Shown here in pieces: positions 1 through 9,231 of a stretch of 64,000 nucleotides of DNA. The stretch spans positions 1-64,000 of the forward strand of contig JAJDWI010000086.1 of the NCBI GenBank assembly GCA_022825665.1, written 5' to 3'. Within the stretch, counting starts at the first letter, position 1. Every line of letters starts with the position of its first letter. A program made the translations under genes and the position numbers. The stretch comes from Candidatus Poribacteria bacterium. GTDB taxonomy: Bacteria > Poribacteria > WGA-4E > WGA-3G. Below the pieces are notes generated by a model. It ran no database searches, was not told the DNA's origin, and saw only the letters and a program-made list of their open reading frames with translations.

Positions 1-78
1 GTTTTGTTTGTTGTGCGGTAATCACGCTTTTTATTAGAGATTTTGAGTGGCATAATATCTCATCTTTTTATGATTGTG

Positions 79-97
79 TATGGTATATTATACCATA
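79..97. repeat. 19-bp perfect palindrome, possible operator
   Basis: Positions 79-87 (TATGGTATA) are the exact reverse complement of 89-97, with a single central base at 88. A 9-bp perfect dyad in AT-rich DNA 150 bp ahead of the lipoprotein gene could bind a dimeric regulator or arise by chance. No regulator gene is visible nearby. Confidence 0.35.
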
Positions 98-138
98 GAT
101 TGATTAGATTATCAAATTAATTTTCAATAACAGCCTTA

Positions 139-180
139 GCCGTCTACATTCCACAAGCTAAAGCATGGGGATTTGACGGA
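139..180 (-). repeat. IS200/IS605-type end hairpin (remnant)
   Basis: Read on the minus strand, an outer stem (CCGTC, 140-144, with GACGG, 175-179) encloses an inner imperfect stem around CCCCATGCTTTAG. The same core, CCCAATGCTTTAG-type with a loop CTTTAG, occurs at 24339-24358 and 24830-24850. Subterminal hairpins of this form are typical of IS200/IS605 ends. No transposase is present, so this would be a solo end or a palindromic miniature derivative. Confidence 0.4.
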
Positions 181-246
181 AGAGCGTTAAATTACTCTAT
201 TTTCTTCTGGACAACATTTCAAGTAAACTGTAAAATCTCAGATGTA

Positions 247-999
247 ATGAGGACATTATTTTTCACACTATGCAGTATCTTGTTGCTTTTTGCATGTGGT
301 TCCGATGAACTACCAGAACCTGCCAAGACAAAACCGAACTACTTCCCCGATGCTTTCGGCAGCAGGTGGGTTTATAGAAATGCTGACGGATCAGAATGGG
401 TGCGGGAAGTTACAGAAAGCAACGACTCTCAAGATAAAGATTATCTGACCTTTGCCTATAATCCTTCAAATGCAGAAACAGAAATTGATTTCCTAAATCC
501 GACATTCTTCAGTGTTAAACAGAATCAGATCCTTTTTGATGTTGGAGAACAGATAGACCGCTATATACAAACCAATCTCCTTACATCAGTAAAAGATGAA
601 TTTGAAGGCTTGGAAGTAAATGTAACACTTGAACCAATTACATATCCTGACCTACTTTTCCTCCAAATCCCTTTGATTTCCAATTCTCAATGGAATGTGC
701 TCAATGTAGAAGTCAATGGAAATATATCTTTACAAAACCTGACTCTCCTTAATTTTCCTTTTGAGGTGCATTTCATGGTTGATAGTGTAGTAATAAGTGA
801 AGAGACCATTGAAACCCCCGTAGGTATGTTTGAAACCACATTTCAAATCAAATATAATACTAAAATCCTGCAAACCTTGTTATCAAATGAGGTATCAATT
901 ATACGCGAGCAAACGATCTGGTTTGTACCTTATGTAGGCATAGTTAAAATTGAAGATGAACACGGCATTTCTGAATTGATTGAATATAAACTACAATGA
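247..999 (+). CDS. hypothetical secreted lipoprotein
   Basis: This 250-residue protein starts with a short lipoprotein signal peptide. The hydrophobic run at 4-16 ends in the lipobox Leu14-Phe15-Ala16-Cys17, so the mature protein should be lipid-anchored at Cys17. The rest is beta-rich with alternating hydrophobic residues, and a YFP...GSRWVYR motif near residues 32-43 that recurs in uncharacterised lipoproteins of related bacteria. The stop overlaps the next gene by 4 bases (ATGA), so the two are probably translationally coupled. Its function is unknown; a carrier or ligand-binding role in the envelope is a guess. Confidence 0.8.
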   Translation: MRTLFFTLCSILLLFACGSDELPEPAKTKPNYFPDAFGSRWVYRNADGSEWVREVTESNDSQDKDYLTFAYNPSNAETEIDFLNPTFFSVKQNQILFDVGEQIDRYIQTNLLTSVKDEFEGLEVNVTLEPITYPDLLFLQIPLISNSQWNVLNVEVNGNISLQNLTLLNFPFEVHFMVDSVVISEETIETPVGMFETTFQIKYNTKILQTLLSNEVSIIREQTIWFVPYVGIVKIEDEHGISELIEYKLQ

Positions 1000-2084
1000 A
1001 TATTGTTGTGTTAAGTGATAAAAAGCCAGGGCATTACAAACAATCATTAGGCATTATCAATAAAATACCAGATTGTCGTATGGAATGGCTTGAGATAGAA
1101 TTCCAACATAAATGGCGCGATAATCTCCTACGCATAATCATGTGTGTTTCCGGAGGCATGCCACTGTCAACCTCAATGATTCGTTTCCTCCTTCGCTGGA
1201 GTCTTACTACTTCCTCCTACAATGCAGTTTTACAAATTCAAGGTATGGACTTAGTTCTTTCGACTGGATCATCCGTAGCTGCTGTTAATTTACTTCTCGG
1301 TAAACTCCTCAATGCTAAAACAGTCACCTGTCGCAGACCTTCGCCTATTGGTATCCGACATTTTGACCTTGCAATTCTACCGATGTTATCATGGAATAGT
1401 GCCAAAGACCGAAACAATGTATGCAAAACAATTGGTGTCCCAAACCCAATTTCTCCTGACGTCCTAAAGACGAAGCGAGACAATCTGAAACAAGCCCTAC
1501 ACCTGCAAGAACGTCCAGTAATTGGAATCCTTTTAGGAGGAACCGATCAATACGAGACAATAACGGTTGAAGATGCAAAACAGCTGCATACAACATGTGA
1601 TAAAGTTGCTAAAACCATCAACGCGCAGATATTACTAACGACATCTCGAAGAACACCTACAGACGTTTCTAATTACTTAAAATCAAAGTTCACAAATGCG
1701 GATTGGTGTCCTTTGTTCATTGATCCTGATACACCTTCAGATCTTGATGATCCGTATCAAACCATTCTATCAGCAAGTGATTTACTTATCGTAACAGCAG
1801 ACAGTTTTTCAATGGTATGTGAAGCAGCATCCAGTGGTTGCAAGGTGATAGTTCTATCTCTCACACAGCAAAGACAGAAACAACATAAAAGGTATGAAGT
1901 TTATAGTTATATGCAAGAACAGTCGATATTGAATCTCTGTAGTCTTGAGGAACTTTCGCATGAAATTGATAGAATTTTAGCACTACAACATCAGAACACT
2001 ATTCTCCGAGATACAGAAACAGCAGTGAGTGCAATCCAGCATCTATTTGAAAGTAATCATAAAAAAGATAATGGAACAATGTAA
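996..2084 (+). CDS. ELM1/GtrOC1-family (DUF1022) putative glycosyltransferase
   Basis: This 362-residue protein matches the ELM1 family (mitochondrial fission ELM1-like, PF06258). The hallmark N-terminal SDKKPGHYKQS sits at residues 7-17. An LGGTDQYET segment lies near 180, a TTSRRTP segment near 215 and a TADSFSMVCEA segment at about 267-277. The last resembles the nucleotide-sugar pocket of GT-B enzymes. Bacterial members are thought to act on cell-surface sugars, but the reaction is not established. The start overlaps the upstream lipoprotein stop by 4 bases. No signal peptide is seen, so it is probably cytoplasmic. Confidence 0.85.
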   Translation: MNIVVLSDKKPGHYKQSLGIINKIPDCRMEWLEIEFQHKWRDNLLRIIMCVSGGMPLSTSMIRFLLRWSLTTSSYNAVLQIQGMDLVLSTGSSVAAVNLLLGKLLNAKTVTCRRPSPIGIRHFDLAILPMLSWNSAKDRNNVCKTIGVPNPISPDVLKTKRDNLKQALHLQERPVIGILLGGTDQYETITVEDAKQLHTTCDKVAKTINAQILLTTSRRTPTDVSNYLKSKFTNADWCPLFIDPDTPSDLDDPYQTILSASDLLIVTADSFSMVCEAASSGCKVIVLSLTQQRQKQHKRYEVYSYMQEQSILNLCSLEELSHEIDRILALQHQNTILRDTETAVSAIQHLFESNHKKDNGTM

Positions 2085-2205
2085 GAAAATAGGTGTATTA
2101 AAAAGTAATCTATCCGTTAGAATAGTCTAACTATTCACCAACCGATATTGACAACTATCATTAGTTAAAATGATTCAATTTATATTATTGTTATGGAGAA
2201 GAACA

Positions 2206-3519
2206 ATGAAAAACTATAGTGCCTATTTTGCTATTGCCCTCATAATGCTTCTGGGATTAACAGCCTTCTATATAGTCAATGCTGATACAAAAACCGTTGA
2301 TGATCCATGGAAAACTTGGGTGGAACAACAGACTGAGACTATGTTAAAAGCTGCTGGAGATATAGATAAAGAACGTTGGACGGAAATGCAATCTAATATT
2401 AAAGAACAGTTTTCTGCTATTGCCGCAGAATTAAAAAAAGATATTAGTTCTCCTCCCATGTTTGTAAAAGAGAATATAGATCATGATATCAAGAAAACCC
2501 TCAAGTATTTACTAACAGAAGAAATTATCAATTCTAAGAAAATAGACGATCTGATTAAAAAAATAACAGATGAAGACCTATCTTATATAGAAGAGCGTGT
2601 AGTTGTGGATAAATTGCCAGAATCCAAATTACACAAAGGTAATTCCAAAATCCAAGTAAAGACTTATTTTGACACGAAAAACAATGATTTGGAGATAACA
2701 TCAGAAGCGCATGTCAATGCACATATTCTGAGAGATCTATTTGATAAAGATATCCGAAATCTGCCCAAAGACGTGGATCAAAATGTTGATGCATTACGTG
2801 AAGCTTATGACAAAGCATATAATGGCATGTTGAAAACATCCTCACAATACTTTACACATCAGAGAGATGGGAAGGTTGTTCTGAAGTACAAAATCCCTGC
2901 TCCCATAGAAGTAGTAGATGAAAAATATCCGCGAGATGAATGGCTTCAAATGTTACTGGATGAAAAGATAAAAATTAGCAATTTCTATGAATATCAGGCA
3001 TATCTGTTGGAACGAGATGTATTGGTCCACATTGAAAAGAACCCTAAGGTTTGGTCTTCAGGTCTCTTCGGTATTGATGCAACTGATGATTGGGAAACTT
3101 ACAAAGAAGCATATATGCAGGAGAGGGTATACAAACTCAAACCATTCATCAGATCACAAATAATAATAGATGCCAAGAAAATCAGTGAAATGAAGGAAAA
3201 GATACTGAAACAGTCTGAGGATATGAAACATGACACTGATGAAGTTGCAGAGAAGGTTAGGGCAATAGTTGAGGAACTTAACAAAAAGTCAACTACAGCC
3301 CTTGATAAAGCTGACATAGTAAAGTTAATTGATGTTGACCCAATCATAACTAAAGTTACCCCATCCATTACTACCAAGCCATACGTTCACACCAAGGTTC
3401 TCAAAGCCCTTTCTACAGAGAATGAATTAGAAAAAAAGATTGAAAAACTTGTTGATAGGATTGATAAGTTAATTGATAAACTTGAAGAAAATCAATCACA
3501 GTCTACAGAAACAGAATAA
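2206..3519 (+). CDS. hypothetical secreted or membrane-anchored Lys/Glu-rich protein
   Basis: I chose the ATG at 2206 because GGAGAAG lies 7 bases upstream. An earlier in-frame ATG at 2170 would add 12 residues without a ribosome-binding site. The product of about 437 residues begins with a signal peptide or anchor helix (residues about 7-25). A charged, mostly helical body follows, ending in a strongly coiled-coil-like segment (about the last 110 residues, rich in Lys and Glu heptads). No family was recognised. It ends just before a strong bidirectional hairpin. It could be a periplasmic structural or scaffold protein. Confidence 0.75.
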   Translation: MKNYSAYFAIALIMLLGLTAFYIVNADTKTVDDPWKTWVEQQTETMLKAAGDIDKERWTEMQSNIKEQFSAIAAELKKDISSPPMFVKENIDHDIKKTLKYLLTEEIINSKKIDDLIKKITDEDLSYIEERVVVDKLPESKLHKGNSKIQVKTYFDTKNNDLEITSEAHVNAHILRDLFDKDIRNLPKDVDQNVDALREAYDKAYNGMLKTSSQYFTHQRDGKVVLKYKIPAPIEVVDEKYPRDEWLQMLLDEKIKISNFYEYQAYLLERDVLVHIEKNPKVWSSGLFGIDATDDWETYKEAYMQERVYKLKPFIRSQIIIDAKKISEMKEKILKQSEDMKHDTDEVAEKVRAIVEELNKKSTTALDKADIVKLIDVDPIITKVTPSITTKPYVHTKVLKALSTENELEKKIEKLVDRIDKLIDKLEENQSQSTETE

Positions 3520-3541
3520 TCTTCCTACATTCACCTTAAAT

Positions 3542-3577
3542 AACAATGGCGAGGTACTACCCTCGCCATTGTTGTTT
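3542..3577. terminator. 13-bp hairpin between convergent genes
   Basis: AACAATGGCGAGG (3542-3554) is the exact reverse complement of 3561-3573 with a 6-base loop, followed by GTTT on the plus strand. It lies 22 bases after the stop at 3519 and 54 bases beyond the end of the convergent minus-strand gene (3631). It probably terminates both transcripts, although the U-tract is weak. Confidence 0.7.
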
Positions 3578-3630
3578 AACAGCAAAGAACACAAGAAGTG
3601 TTAATAAGAAACATGCTAATTTTCCATTGC

Positions 3631-4572
3631 TTATTGTGTTTCAGTTGAAATGTAATAACCTGAACCGAACAGATACCCATCGTGTCGGATCGCCCAGGTG
3701 CGTTTCAGTTCAGTTACACCACTTTCCGGATTTGGCCACAAATAATCAATCCAGTCTCCTGTTACGGAAGCCTTAGCAATTTTTGTACCTAATGTTGACC
3801 CATCATGACGTTCTACATCCTCATCAAGCCATTCAACATCTTTGAGATCTGTACCTATGAAGTCTGGTCTTGGCGCGTGTGCGACAAAGTGATCGTTTTC
3901 ATCAGTAATAAATACATACCACTGACCATCTATATTAGTTTTATCGTTGTAGTAGGTCGCAGTGGCTTCTTTTCCAGTATATTCGTAACGCGCAATTGCT
4001 TCCAAGACAATTGCATGTGTATACGCCGCTGGATCTTCTTTTGAAACAACAGGAGGTGTCGCAGGATCTGGTCTCCACGGCACATAATATCCTGAAGCAA
4101 AGAGGTAACCATCATACCGAATTGACCAGGTCCGCTTTTGTTCCAATTTGTTTGTTTCTGGATTCGGCCACAAATAATCAGTCCACTTTCCTTCTTCTGT
4201 CGCCATAGCTATTTCAGCCCCAAGGTCTGAACTATCAATCCCTGGCAGTACTTTAAGATCTTGATCTATCAAATGTGGACTCTGAGCATGTGCGATAAAG
4301 TGGTCGTTTTCATCAGTTATGAACACATACCATTGACCATCAATATTCGCAGGATCATTGTGATAGGATATTACGGCATCTTTACCATCAGATTTGTATA
4401 GATCAATGGCAGATTGAACTAATGCAACAGCATACGCCTCAGGATCATCCTTTGATGGTGCATCGGGTTGATCAACAACATCCATCACAGAATCTACCAT
4501 TTGTTTTTCACATCCAGTAGTATATATTACTGCCAGTATGAGAATAAGCAGTATTATGAAATAATTCCTCAA
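3631..4572 (-). CDS. lipoprotein with two tandem Cache-like domains
   Basis: This 313-residue protein starts at TTG (4572-4570) with GGAG 7 bases upstream. A lipoprotein signal ends at Cys21 (TTGC). Two copies of one domain follow (about 42-170 and 180-313), each holding NIDGQWYVFITDENDHF, then ...GtdL..., ...YLWPNPE..., KRTW[SA]IRyDGYLF.SGYY. This pattern is that of the small-ligand-binding single-Cache (sCache_2) domains usually found outside the membrane in chemoreceptors and histidine kinases. Here there is no transmembrane helix or signalling output. It may be a stand-alone binding protein or the sensing half of a split receptor. The ligand is unknown. Confidence 0.8.
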   Translation of the reverse strand: MRNYFIILLILILAVIYTTGCEKQMVDSVMDVVDQPDAPSKDDPEAYAVALVQSAIDLYKSDGKDAVISYHNDPANIDGQWYVFITDENDHFIAHAQSPHLIDQDLKVLPGIDSSDLGAEIAMATEEGKWTDYLWPNPETNKLEQKRTWSIRYDGYLFASGYYVPWRPDPATPPVVSKEDPAAYTHAIVLEAIARYEYTGKEATATYYNDKTNIDGQWYVFITDENDHFVAHAPRPDFIGTDLKDVEWLDEDVERHDGSTLGTKIAKASVTGDWIDYLWPNPESGVTELKRTWAIRHDGYLFGSGYYISTETQ

Positions 4573-4665
4573 TTTGTAACTCCTTCATATAATTTTTCTC
4601 ACTGAATTGTAATCAGAATTATCGGGTTTGTCAAATTTCTTAAGTATGAGGACAAAACGAAATAT

Positions 4666-4694
4666 TTGACATAAACTCTAAATTGTAGTATCAT
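4666..4694 (+). promoter_or_regulatory. sigma70-type promoter for the radical SAM gene
   Basis: TTGACA (4666-4671) and TATCAT (4689-4694) are separated by 17 bases. They lie about 90 bases ahead of the chosen start at 4785, within the divergent intergenic region. Confidence 0.65.
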
Positions 4695-4784
4695 ACATAG
4701 TGAAATATATCTAACCAATTCATTCTTCAAAAACTATTGGCAAGATGGGTGTTTCATTTACCCATTAGGAGTATTGTATATATT

Positions 4785-6770
4785 ATGCCAAATGCCCTAT
4801 TCGTTTATCCTAAATTCCCACCTTCTTATTGGGGATTTAAATATGCCTTAGAATTCCTCGGTAAAAAATCTTCAATGCCACCGCTTGGTTTATTGACCAT
4901 TGCCGGAATGTTCCCAAATAATTACAACTTACAAGTCGTTGATATGAACATTGAGACGTTAACTGATGAACATCTCGATTGGGCAGATATGGTCCTCACG
5001 TCAACAATGATTGTACAGAAAGAATCGTTATATGAGGTAGTAGAACGATGCAACCGGGCAGCTGTGCCAATAATCGCTGGTGGTCCTCATCCTACATCCT
5101 ACTATGACAATATCAAAGAAGAGTGTGATGGAACAGTTGATCATTTCCTATTTGGTGAAGTAGAGGAAATATTTGAAGGTTTTTTGACAGATTTTGAGAG
5201 TGGTTCTGCAGATGAAGTTTACAAGGAAACAAGAAAACCTGATATAACAAAGACACCTCCACCTCGATATGACCTTATTGATATAAACGCTTACGGTTCA
5301 ATGGCACTCCAATTCTCTCGCGGATGTCCATTCAACTGTGAATTTTGTGACATTACTAAGTTATTTGGTCGAGTGCCACGCACAAAAAGCAATGAACAAA
5401 TGCTCAATGAGTTTGAATTACTGTATAAACTTGGTTGGAGAGGGGCTATGTTCGTTGTTGATGACAATTTTATAGGAAACAAACGTGATGCAATGCGGTT
5501 ACTGCCAGCAGTTCAGGAGTGGCAAAAGGAACGCGACTTCCCATTTACACTTTATACCGAAGCGAGTGTGAATCTTGTTGAAATACCAGAAATGCTTGAT
5601 GCAATAACTGCTGCAGGATTTAATATGGTTTTCCTTGGAATTGAAACGCCAAATGAAGAAGCATTGATCACAACTTCTAAAGGACAAAACACAAGTAAAG
5701 AAGAAGAAGCGGGAAGTTACCTGTTAAACGCTATTAGAAAAATACAGAAAGCAGGTTTGGAGGTGACTGGAGGATTTATTATAGGGCTTGATGGAGACAC
5801 AGAATTTGACTCTCACATTAATTTTATTCAGAATGCTGGTATCCCAATGGCTATGGCTGGCTTACTCACAGCGTTGAAAGAAACCGATCTGTGGCACAGA
5901 CTGAAAATGGAAGACAGATTACTTGTAGAGTCCAGCGGTAACAATACCGATATGAGTTTGAATTTTGTCCCTGAAATGCCGCGTGAGCAACTTATCCAAG
6001 AATACCGACGTGTTATTTCAACACTTTATGACCCCACTTTGAAGAACTACTTTGATCGCTGCTATACTTTGCTCAAACACATGCCACGTACCCCACATAA
6101 TGTTAGACCTATAAAGAAAGAAGAAGTACGTGCATTTTTGCTATCAATCAAGCGACAACTCTTCTCCAGACAGGGCATAGAATATGCAAAATTTTTAGTT
6201 CGGACAATAAAACTTGATAGAAAAATGTTTCCTGAAGCTGTAAAATTAGCAGTCATGGGTTACCATCTGGAAAAAATGACCCGCCATACAGTTGCAGTAG
6301 AGGATTTTAGAACGTTTCTGAGTGGCGAATTGGAGTCCTATAAAACAAAAATTGCACAATATGTCAATTCTCAAGGTGATAAGATACAGGAATTGCAGAA
6401 ATACGCATTACAACTTAGCGCAAGAGTTAAGAAAGAATACGAAACTATACATATAGATTTTCAATATGCTGCCCACAATGCCCTTGCAAATTTTCATGAT
6501 TCCTTGTTTGCTGAATATTTAGAGGCAGAATTGACGGCATTTAAAGAAGCGGTTGCTGCATTTGCAAAAGCACAAAGTGAACGTATTGGCGAGTTACAAG
6601 CGTATGTTAGCAATCTCTTAACCCGTGTCCGCGCACAACAAACACAACTCCATGCTGATTTCAAACAGAACCTTCAGGAAACCTTTGATGCTTTCACGGA
6701 ATCCATATCCAATTATTTAGAGCAACGTTTCGGTTCCATACCATTTCAGATTGAAGAATTGCAAACCTAA
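4785..6770 (+). CDS. B12-binding-domain radical SAM protein (DUF4070 type)
   Basis: The start MPNALFVYPKFPPSYWGFKY is the usual N-terminus of this family, so I prefer ATG 4785 over the in-frame ATG at 4737. Of about 661 residues, the first 150 form a cobalamin-binding-like Rossmann domain. The radical SAM motif Cys-x3-Cys-x2-Cys (GCPFNCEFC) is at Cys181, Cys185 and Cys188. A TIM-barrel and DUF4070 region runs to about 480. Relatives include class B methylases such as those of hopanoid tailoring (HpnP/HpnR). The substrate cannot be read from sequence. The last 150 residues form a helical, coiled-coil-like extension with two related segments (YxxxxLxAF...IxELQxY) beyond the usual family end. 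An ECF transporter gene follows 22 bases later. Confidence 0.85.
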   Translation: MPNALFVYPKFPPSYWGFKYALEFLGKKSSMPPLGLLTIAGMFPNNYNLQVVDMNIETLTDEHLDWADMVLTSTMIVQKESLYEVVERCNRAAVPIIAGGPHPTSYYDNIKEECDGTVDHFLFGEVEEIFEGFLTDFESGSADEVYKETRKPDITKTPPPRYDLIDINAYGSMALQFSRGCPFNCEFCDITKLFGRVPRTKSNEQMLNEFELLYKLGWRGAMFVVDDNFIGNKRDAMRLLPAVQEWQKERDFPFTLYTEASVNLVEIPEMLDAITAAGFNMVFLGIETPNEEALITTSKGQNTSKEEEAGSYLLNAIRKIQKAGLEVTGGFIIGLDGDTEFDSHINFIQNAGIPMAMAGLLTALKETDLWHRLKMEDRLLVESSGNNTDMSLNFVPEMPREQLIQEYRRVISTLYDPTLKNYFDRCYTLLKHMPRTPHNVRPIKKEEVRAFLLSIKRQLFSRQGIEYAKFLVRTIKLDRKMFPEAVKLAVMGYHLEKMTRHTVAVEDFRTFLSGELESYKTKIAQYVNSQGDKIQELQKYALQLSARVKKEYETIHIDFQYAAHNALANFHDSLFAEYLEAELTAFKEAVAAFAKAQSERIGELQAYVSNLLTRVRAQQTQLHADFKQNLQETFDAFTESISNYLEQRFGSIPFQIEELQT

Positions 6771-6792
6771 CAGTTGACATTTCTATGTTATC

Positions 6793-8313
6793 ATGGTTCC
6801 AATTCAGATTGAAGATCTCTCCTATACTTATCCAAGTCGCGAAACACCAACACTGAATGGTATAAATGCTCAAATATCACCCGGTGATTTTGTGCTGTTA
6901 ACAGGTCCAACCGGATGTGGTAAATCTACGTTTCTCCGCACTATAAACGGACTGATTCCCCATTCCTCTGGGGGAACACTCACTGGAACTGTCTGTATTA
7001 ACAATACTGACGTTTCCACGCAACCCCTCGCAACGACATGTCAACAAGTCTCCCTTCTTTTTCAAAATCCTGATGATCAATTGTTTTGTACACTGGTAGA
7101 GGATGAAATCGCATTTGGACTCGAAAATCTTGGTATTCCACCTGATAAAATCAGACAACGAATAACTACAGCCTTAGAACAGGTAGGTCTGAGTGGATTT
7201 GAAAATAGACGAATTGCAGAACTCTCTGGAGGAGAGAAACAACGTATAGCACTTGCATCAATCTGTGCAATGCAACCACAGGTTTTACTGCTTGATGAAC
7301 CTACAAGTCATCTGGATCCACGTGCAACGAGAGATATTCTCAACATTGTCAAACAATTGAATACTGATCTTGGAATTACTATTGTATTGGCAACACACCG
7401 AGTCAAACAGGTACAACATCTATGTAACCGTGTATGGTTGATGCATGAGGGAAATCTACGCTTAGACTTACCAAAAAATGAAGCGTTTCAAGACGATACA
7501 ATTTTCCATAACTTAGGTGTCGAGTTGCCAGATTCAACAGATACTACCACACCGATGTCCACAAAACGCACTTCATTACAGCATTCTAATGGGACTATAC
7601 TTGGTGTCCATAAACTACGCTTTCAATATCCAAACAGTGATATAAATGCTGTCAGTGATGTTTCTTTAAAGGTGTCACGTGGAGAAGTCGTTGCCGTAAT
7701 GGGGGAAAATGGTTCAGGTAAAACAACGCTACTCCATCTGATATGCGGTTTGCTGCGACCTACAGCCGGCGAAGTAAAGGTTGATGGAAAGACAACGCAA
7801 CAAATAAAACTTCGCAAATTTGCTGGCAAAGTAGGAATAGTATTTCAGAATCCAGACCTATTGTTGCAAGCTGAGACGGTGAGGAGTGAGGTGAGATTTG
7901 GTCCCAAGAATCTGAAGGTGAAACCTGACAAACTGAATGCCTTAGTCAATGACACGTTGACTCAGTTTAGGTTGTCTGATTTTGCGGAAGAAGCACCGTA
8001 TTCTCTTTCTCGCGGTCAGCGACAACGCGTTGCAGTTGCGTCAACTTTTTCCCTACATCCCGATATATTCTTGCTTGATGAACCGACATCTGGTCAAGAT
8101 GCTCGACACTTACAAAGTATGATGGACAGACTCTGTAATCAGATCCGACAACAGAATAAAACTCTTATGTTTGCCACGCATAACATTGAACTCACCCAGA
8201 AATATGCGGATCGCATCCTATTGATGCATGAAGGAAAATTAATTTATGATGGATCACCTATTACTGCATTTAATGATCAGGAACTAATCGAAAAGTGTTC
8301 GTTGACGTTTTAG
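6793..8313 (+). CDS. fused double-ATPase subunit of an ECF transporter (EcfA-EcfA')
   Basis: The 506-residue protein contains two complete ABC ATPase domains. Domain 1 has Walker A GPTGCGKST (38-46), signature LSGGEKQR and Walker B LLLDEPTSHLD. Domain 2 has Walker A GENGSGKTT (about 304-312), signature LSRGQRQR and Walker B FLLDEPTSGQD. Both signatures contain FQNPD after the Q-loop, characteristic of the CbiO/EcfA group. In most organisms the two ATPases are separate genes; fusions are known. It powers uptake of a vitamin or metal ion together with the EcfT protein encoded next. No substrate-binding S component is adjacent. No clear Shine-Dalgarno sequence precedes the start, so it may be coupled to the radical SAM gene. 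Confidence 0.93.
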   Translation: MVPIQIEDLSYTYPSRETPTLNGINAQISPGDFVLLTGPTGCGKSTFLRTINGLIPHSSGGTLTGTVCINNTDVSTQPLATTCQQVSLLFQNPDDQLFCTLVEDEIAFGLENLGIPPDKIRQRITTALEQVGLSGFENRRIAELSGGEKQRIALASICAMQPQVLLLDEPTSHLDPRATRDILNIVKQLNTDLGITIVLATHRVKQVQHLCNRVWLMHEGNLRLDLPKNEAFQDDTIFHNLGVELPDSTDTTTPMSTKRTSLQHSNGTILGVHKLRFQYPNSDINAVSDVSLKVSRGEVVAVMGENGSGKTTLLHLICGLLRPTAGEVKVDGKTTQQIKLRKFAGKVGIVFQNPDLLLQAETVRSEVRFGPKNLKVKPDKLNALVNDTLTQFRLSDFAEEAPYSLSRGQRQRVAVASTFSLHPDIFLLDEPTSGQDARHLQSMMDRLCNQIRQQNKTLMFATHNIELTQKYADRILLMHEGKLIYDGSPITAFNDQELIEKCSLTF

Positions 8314-8359
8314 GATATTGAACGTTTCTTGGATCTTCTAAAAAAAGTGTATAATCAAA

Positions 8360-9223
8360 ATGTTTATATGTAAATCTAAACTGGAATCCAGAACTAAAAT
8401 CATAATCATGATGATAATCGGGTGTCTTGTCATTTTGCTGGACAGTCCATCTGCATTGTTGGTCTGTTTTTTGGCAAGTATCCTCCTTGTTGTCTCATCT
8501 ATGCCTACTCTAAAGCAAATTCGATTACTGTTGATCTTCCTTTTCTTTACCACTTGGGGACTCATTTACAGTCAAGGCATATTCTATAATGCATTTCCTC
8601 GCACGGTATTGATTACACTCGTCCCTGTAGATTTTCCTCTCATTGGTAAGTGGACAGGTGGTATTCATGTGTATCGTGAGGGGTTGTTTCACGGGATTAT
8701 TCAATCATTAAGGTTCAATTCTACGCTTGTTATCGGTTGTTATATTGTGTGGAGCACACAACCACGTGACCTTCTTCTTGCTTTGTCGCAATTGCGTGTG
8801 CCGGGGGCACTTGCCTTTATGGTGACAACTGCATTACACTTTATACCCGTGATTGCCTCTGAAGCCGCAGCGGTGATACGTTCACAGAGATTACGAGGGG
8901 CCCGTTATCTACGGTTCAATCTGTTTGCATCTGTACGAGGTGTCGTCAATAGTTTTCGTCCTATCTTAGCAGGAAATATACGACATGCGACAAACCTCGG
9001 AGAATCGGTGGAGAGTAGAGGATTCTCTCCAGAGACTTCAATGCAAAGGACATCTCTGCGGTCATCACAGATGGGTAGGTTAGATTATGGTTTGATTGCG
9101 GTACTGTCCCTTTGCCTGATATGTGTTATTGCATTGAAAGTGCTATATTTCTGTTATGCGAATGGCATCTATTATGGATCTTGGTTAAGGGGTTTGTATA
9201 CCTTTACCCGTGAGATTCTGTAG
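8360..9223 (+). CDS. ecfT: ECF transporter transmembrane subunit EcfT
   Basis: This 287-residue protein has several hydrophobic helices and the two coupling motifs of EcfT/CbiQ proteins: the Ala-Arg-Gly-like segment in SQRLRGARYL (about residue 177) and the one in VESRGFSPE (about 217). These helices dock on the EcfA ATPases. The gene follows the double ATPase by 46 bases. A TATAAT at 8350-8355 sits only 4 bases before the ATG and no Shine-Dalgarno is visible, which could mean a leaderless transcript, or simply read-through from upstream. It converges with moaB, leaving 8 bases between stops. A global S component encoded elsewhere would define the substrate. Confidence 0.9.
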   Translation: MFICKSKLESRTKIIIMMIIGCLVILLDSPSALLVCFLASILLVVSSMPTLKQIRLLLIFLFFTTWGLIYSQGIFYNAFPRTVLITLVPVDFPLIGKWTGGIHVYREGLFHGIIQSLRFNSTLVIGCYIVWSTQPRDLLLALSQLRVPGALAFMVTTALHFIPVIASEAAAVIRSQRLRGARYLRFNLFASVRGVVNSFRPILAGNIRHATNLGESVESRGFSPETSMQRTSLRSSQMGRLDYGLIAVLSLCLICVIALKVLYFCYANGIYYGSWLRGLYTFTREIL

Positions 9224-9231
9224 TGCATATA

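Noticed and set aside
3546-3776. Plus-strand 76-codon gene within the terminator region
   Set aside because: It starts inside the hairpin and overlaps the real minus-strand Cache lipoprotein gene.
6793-9223. ECF S component in the window
   Set aside because: No small multi-helix S-type protein lies beside the ATPase and EcfT genes.
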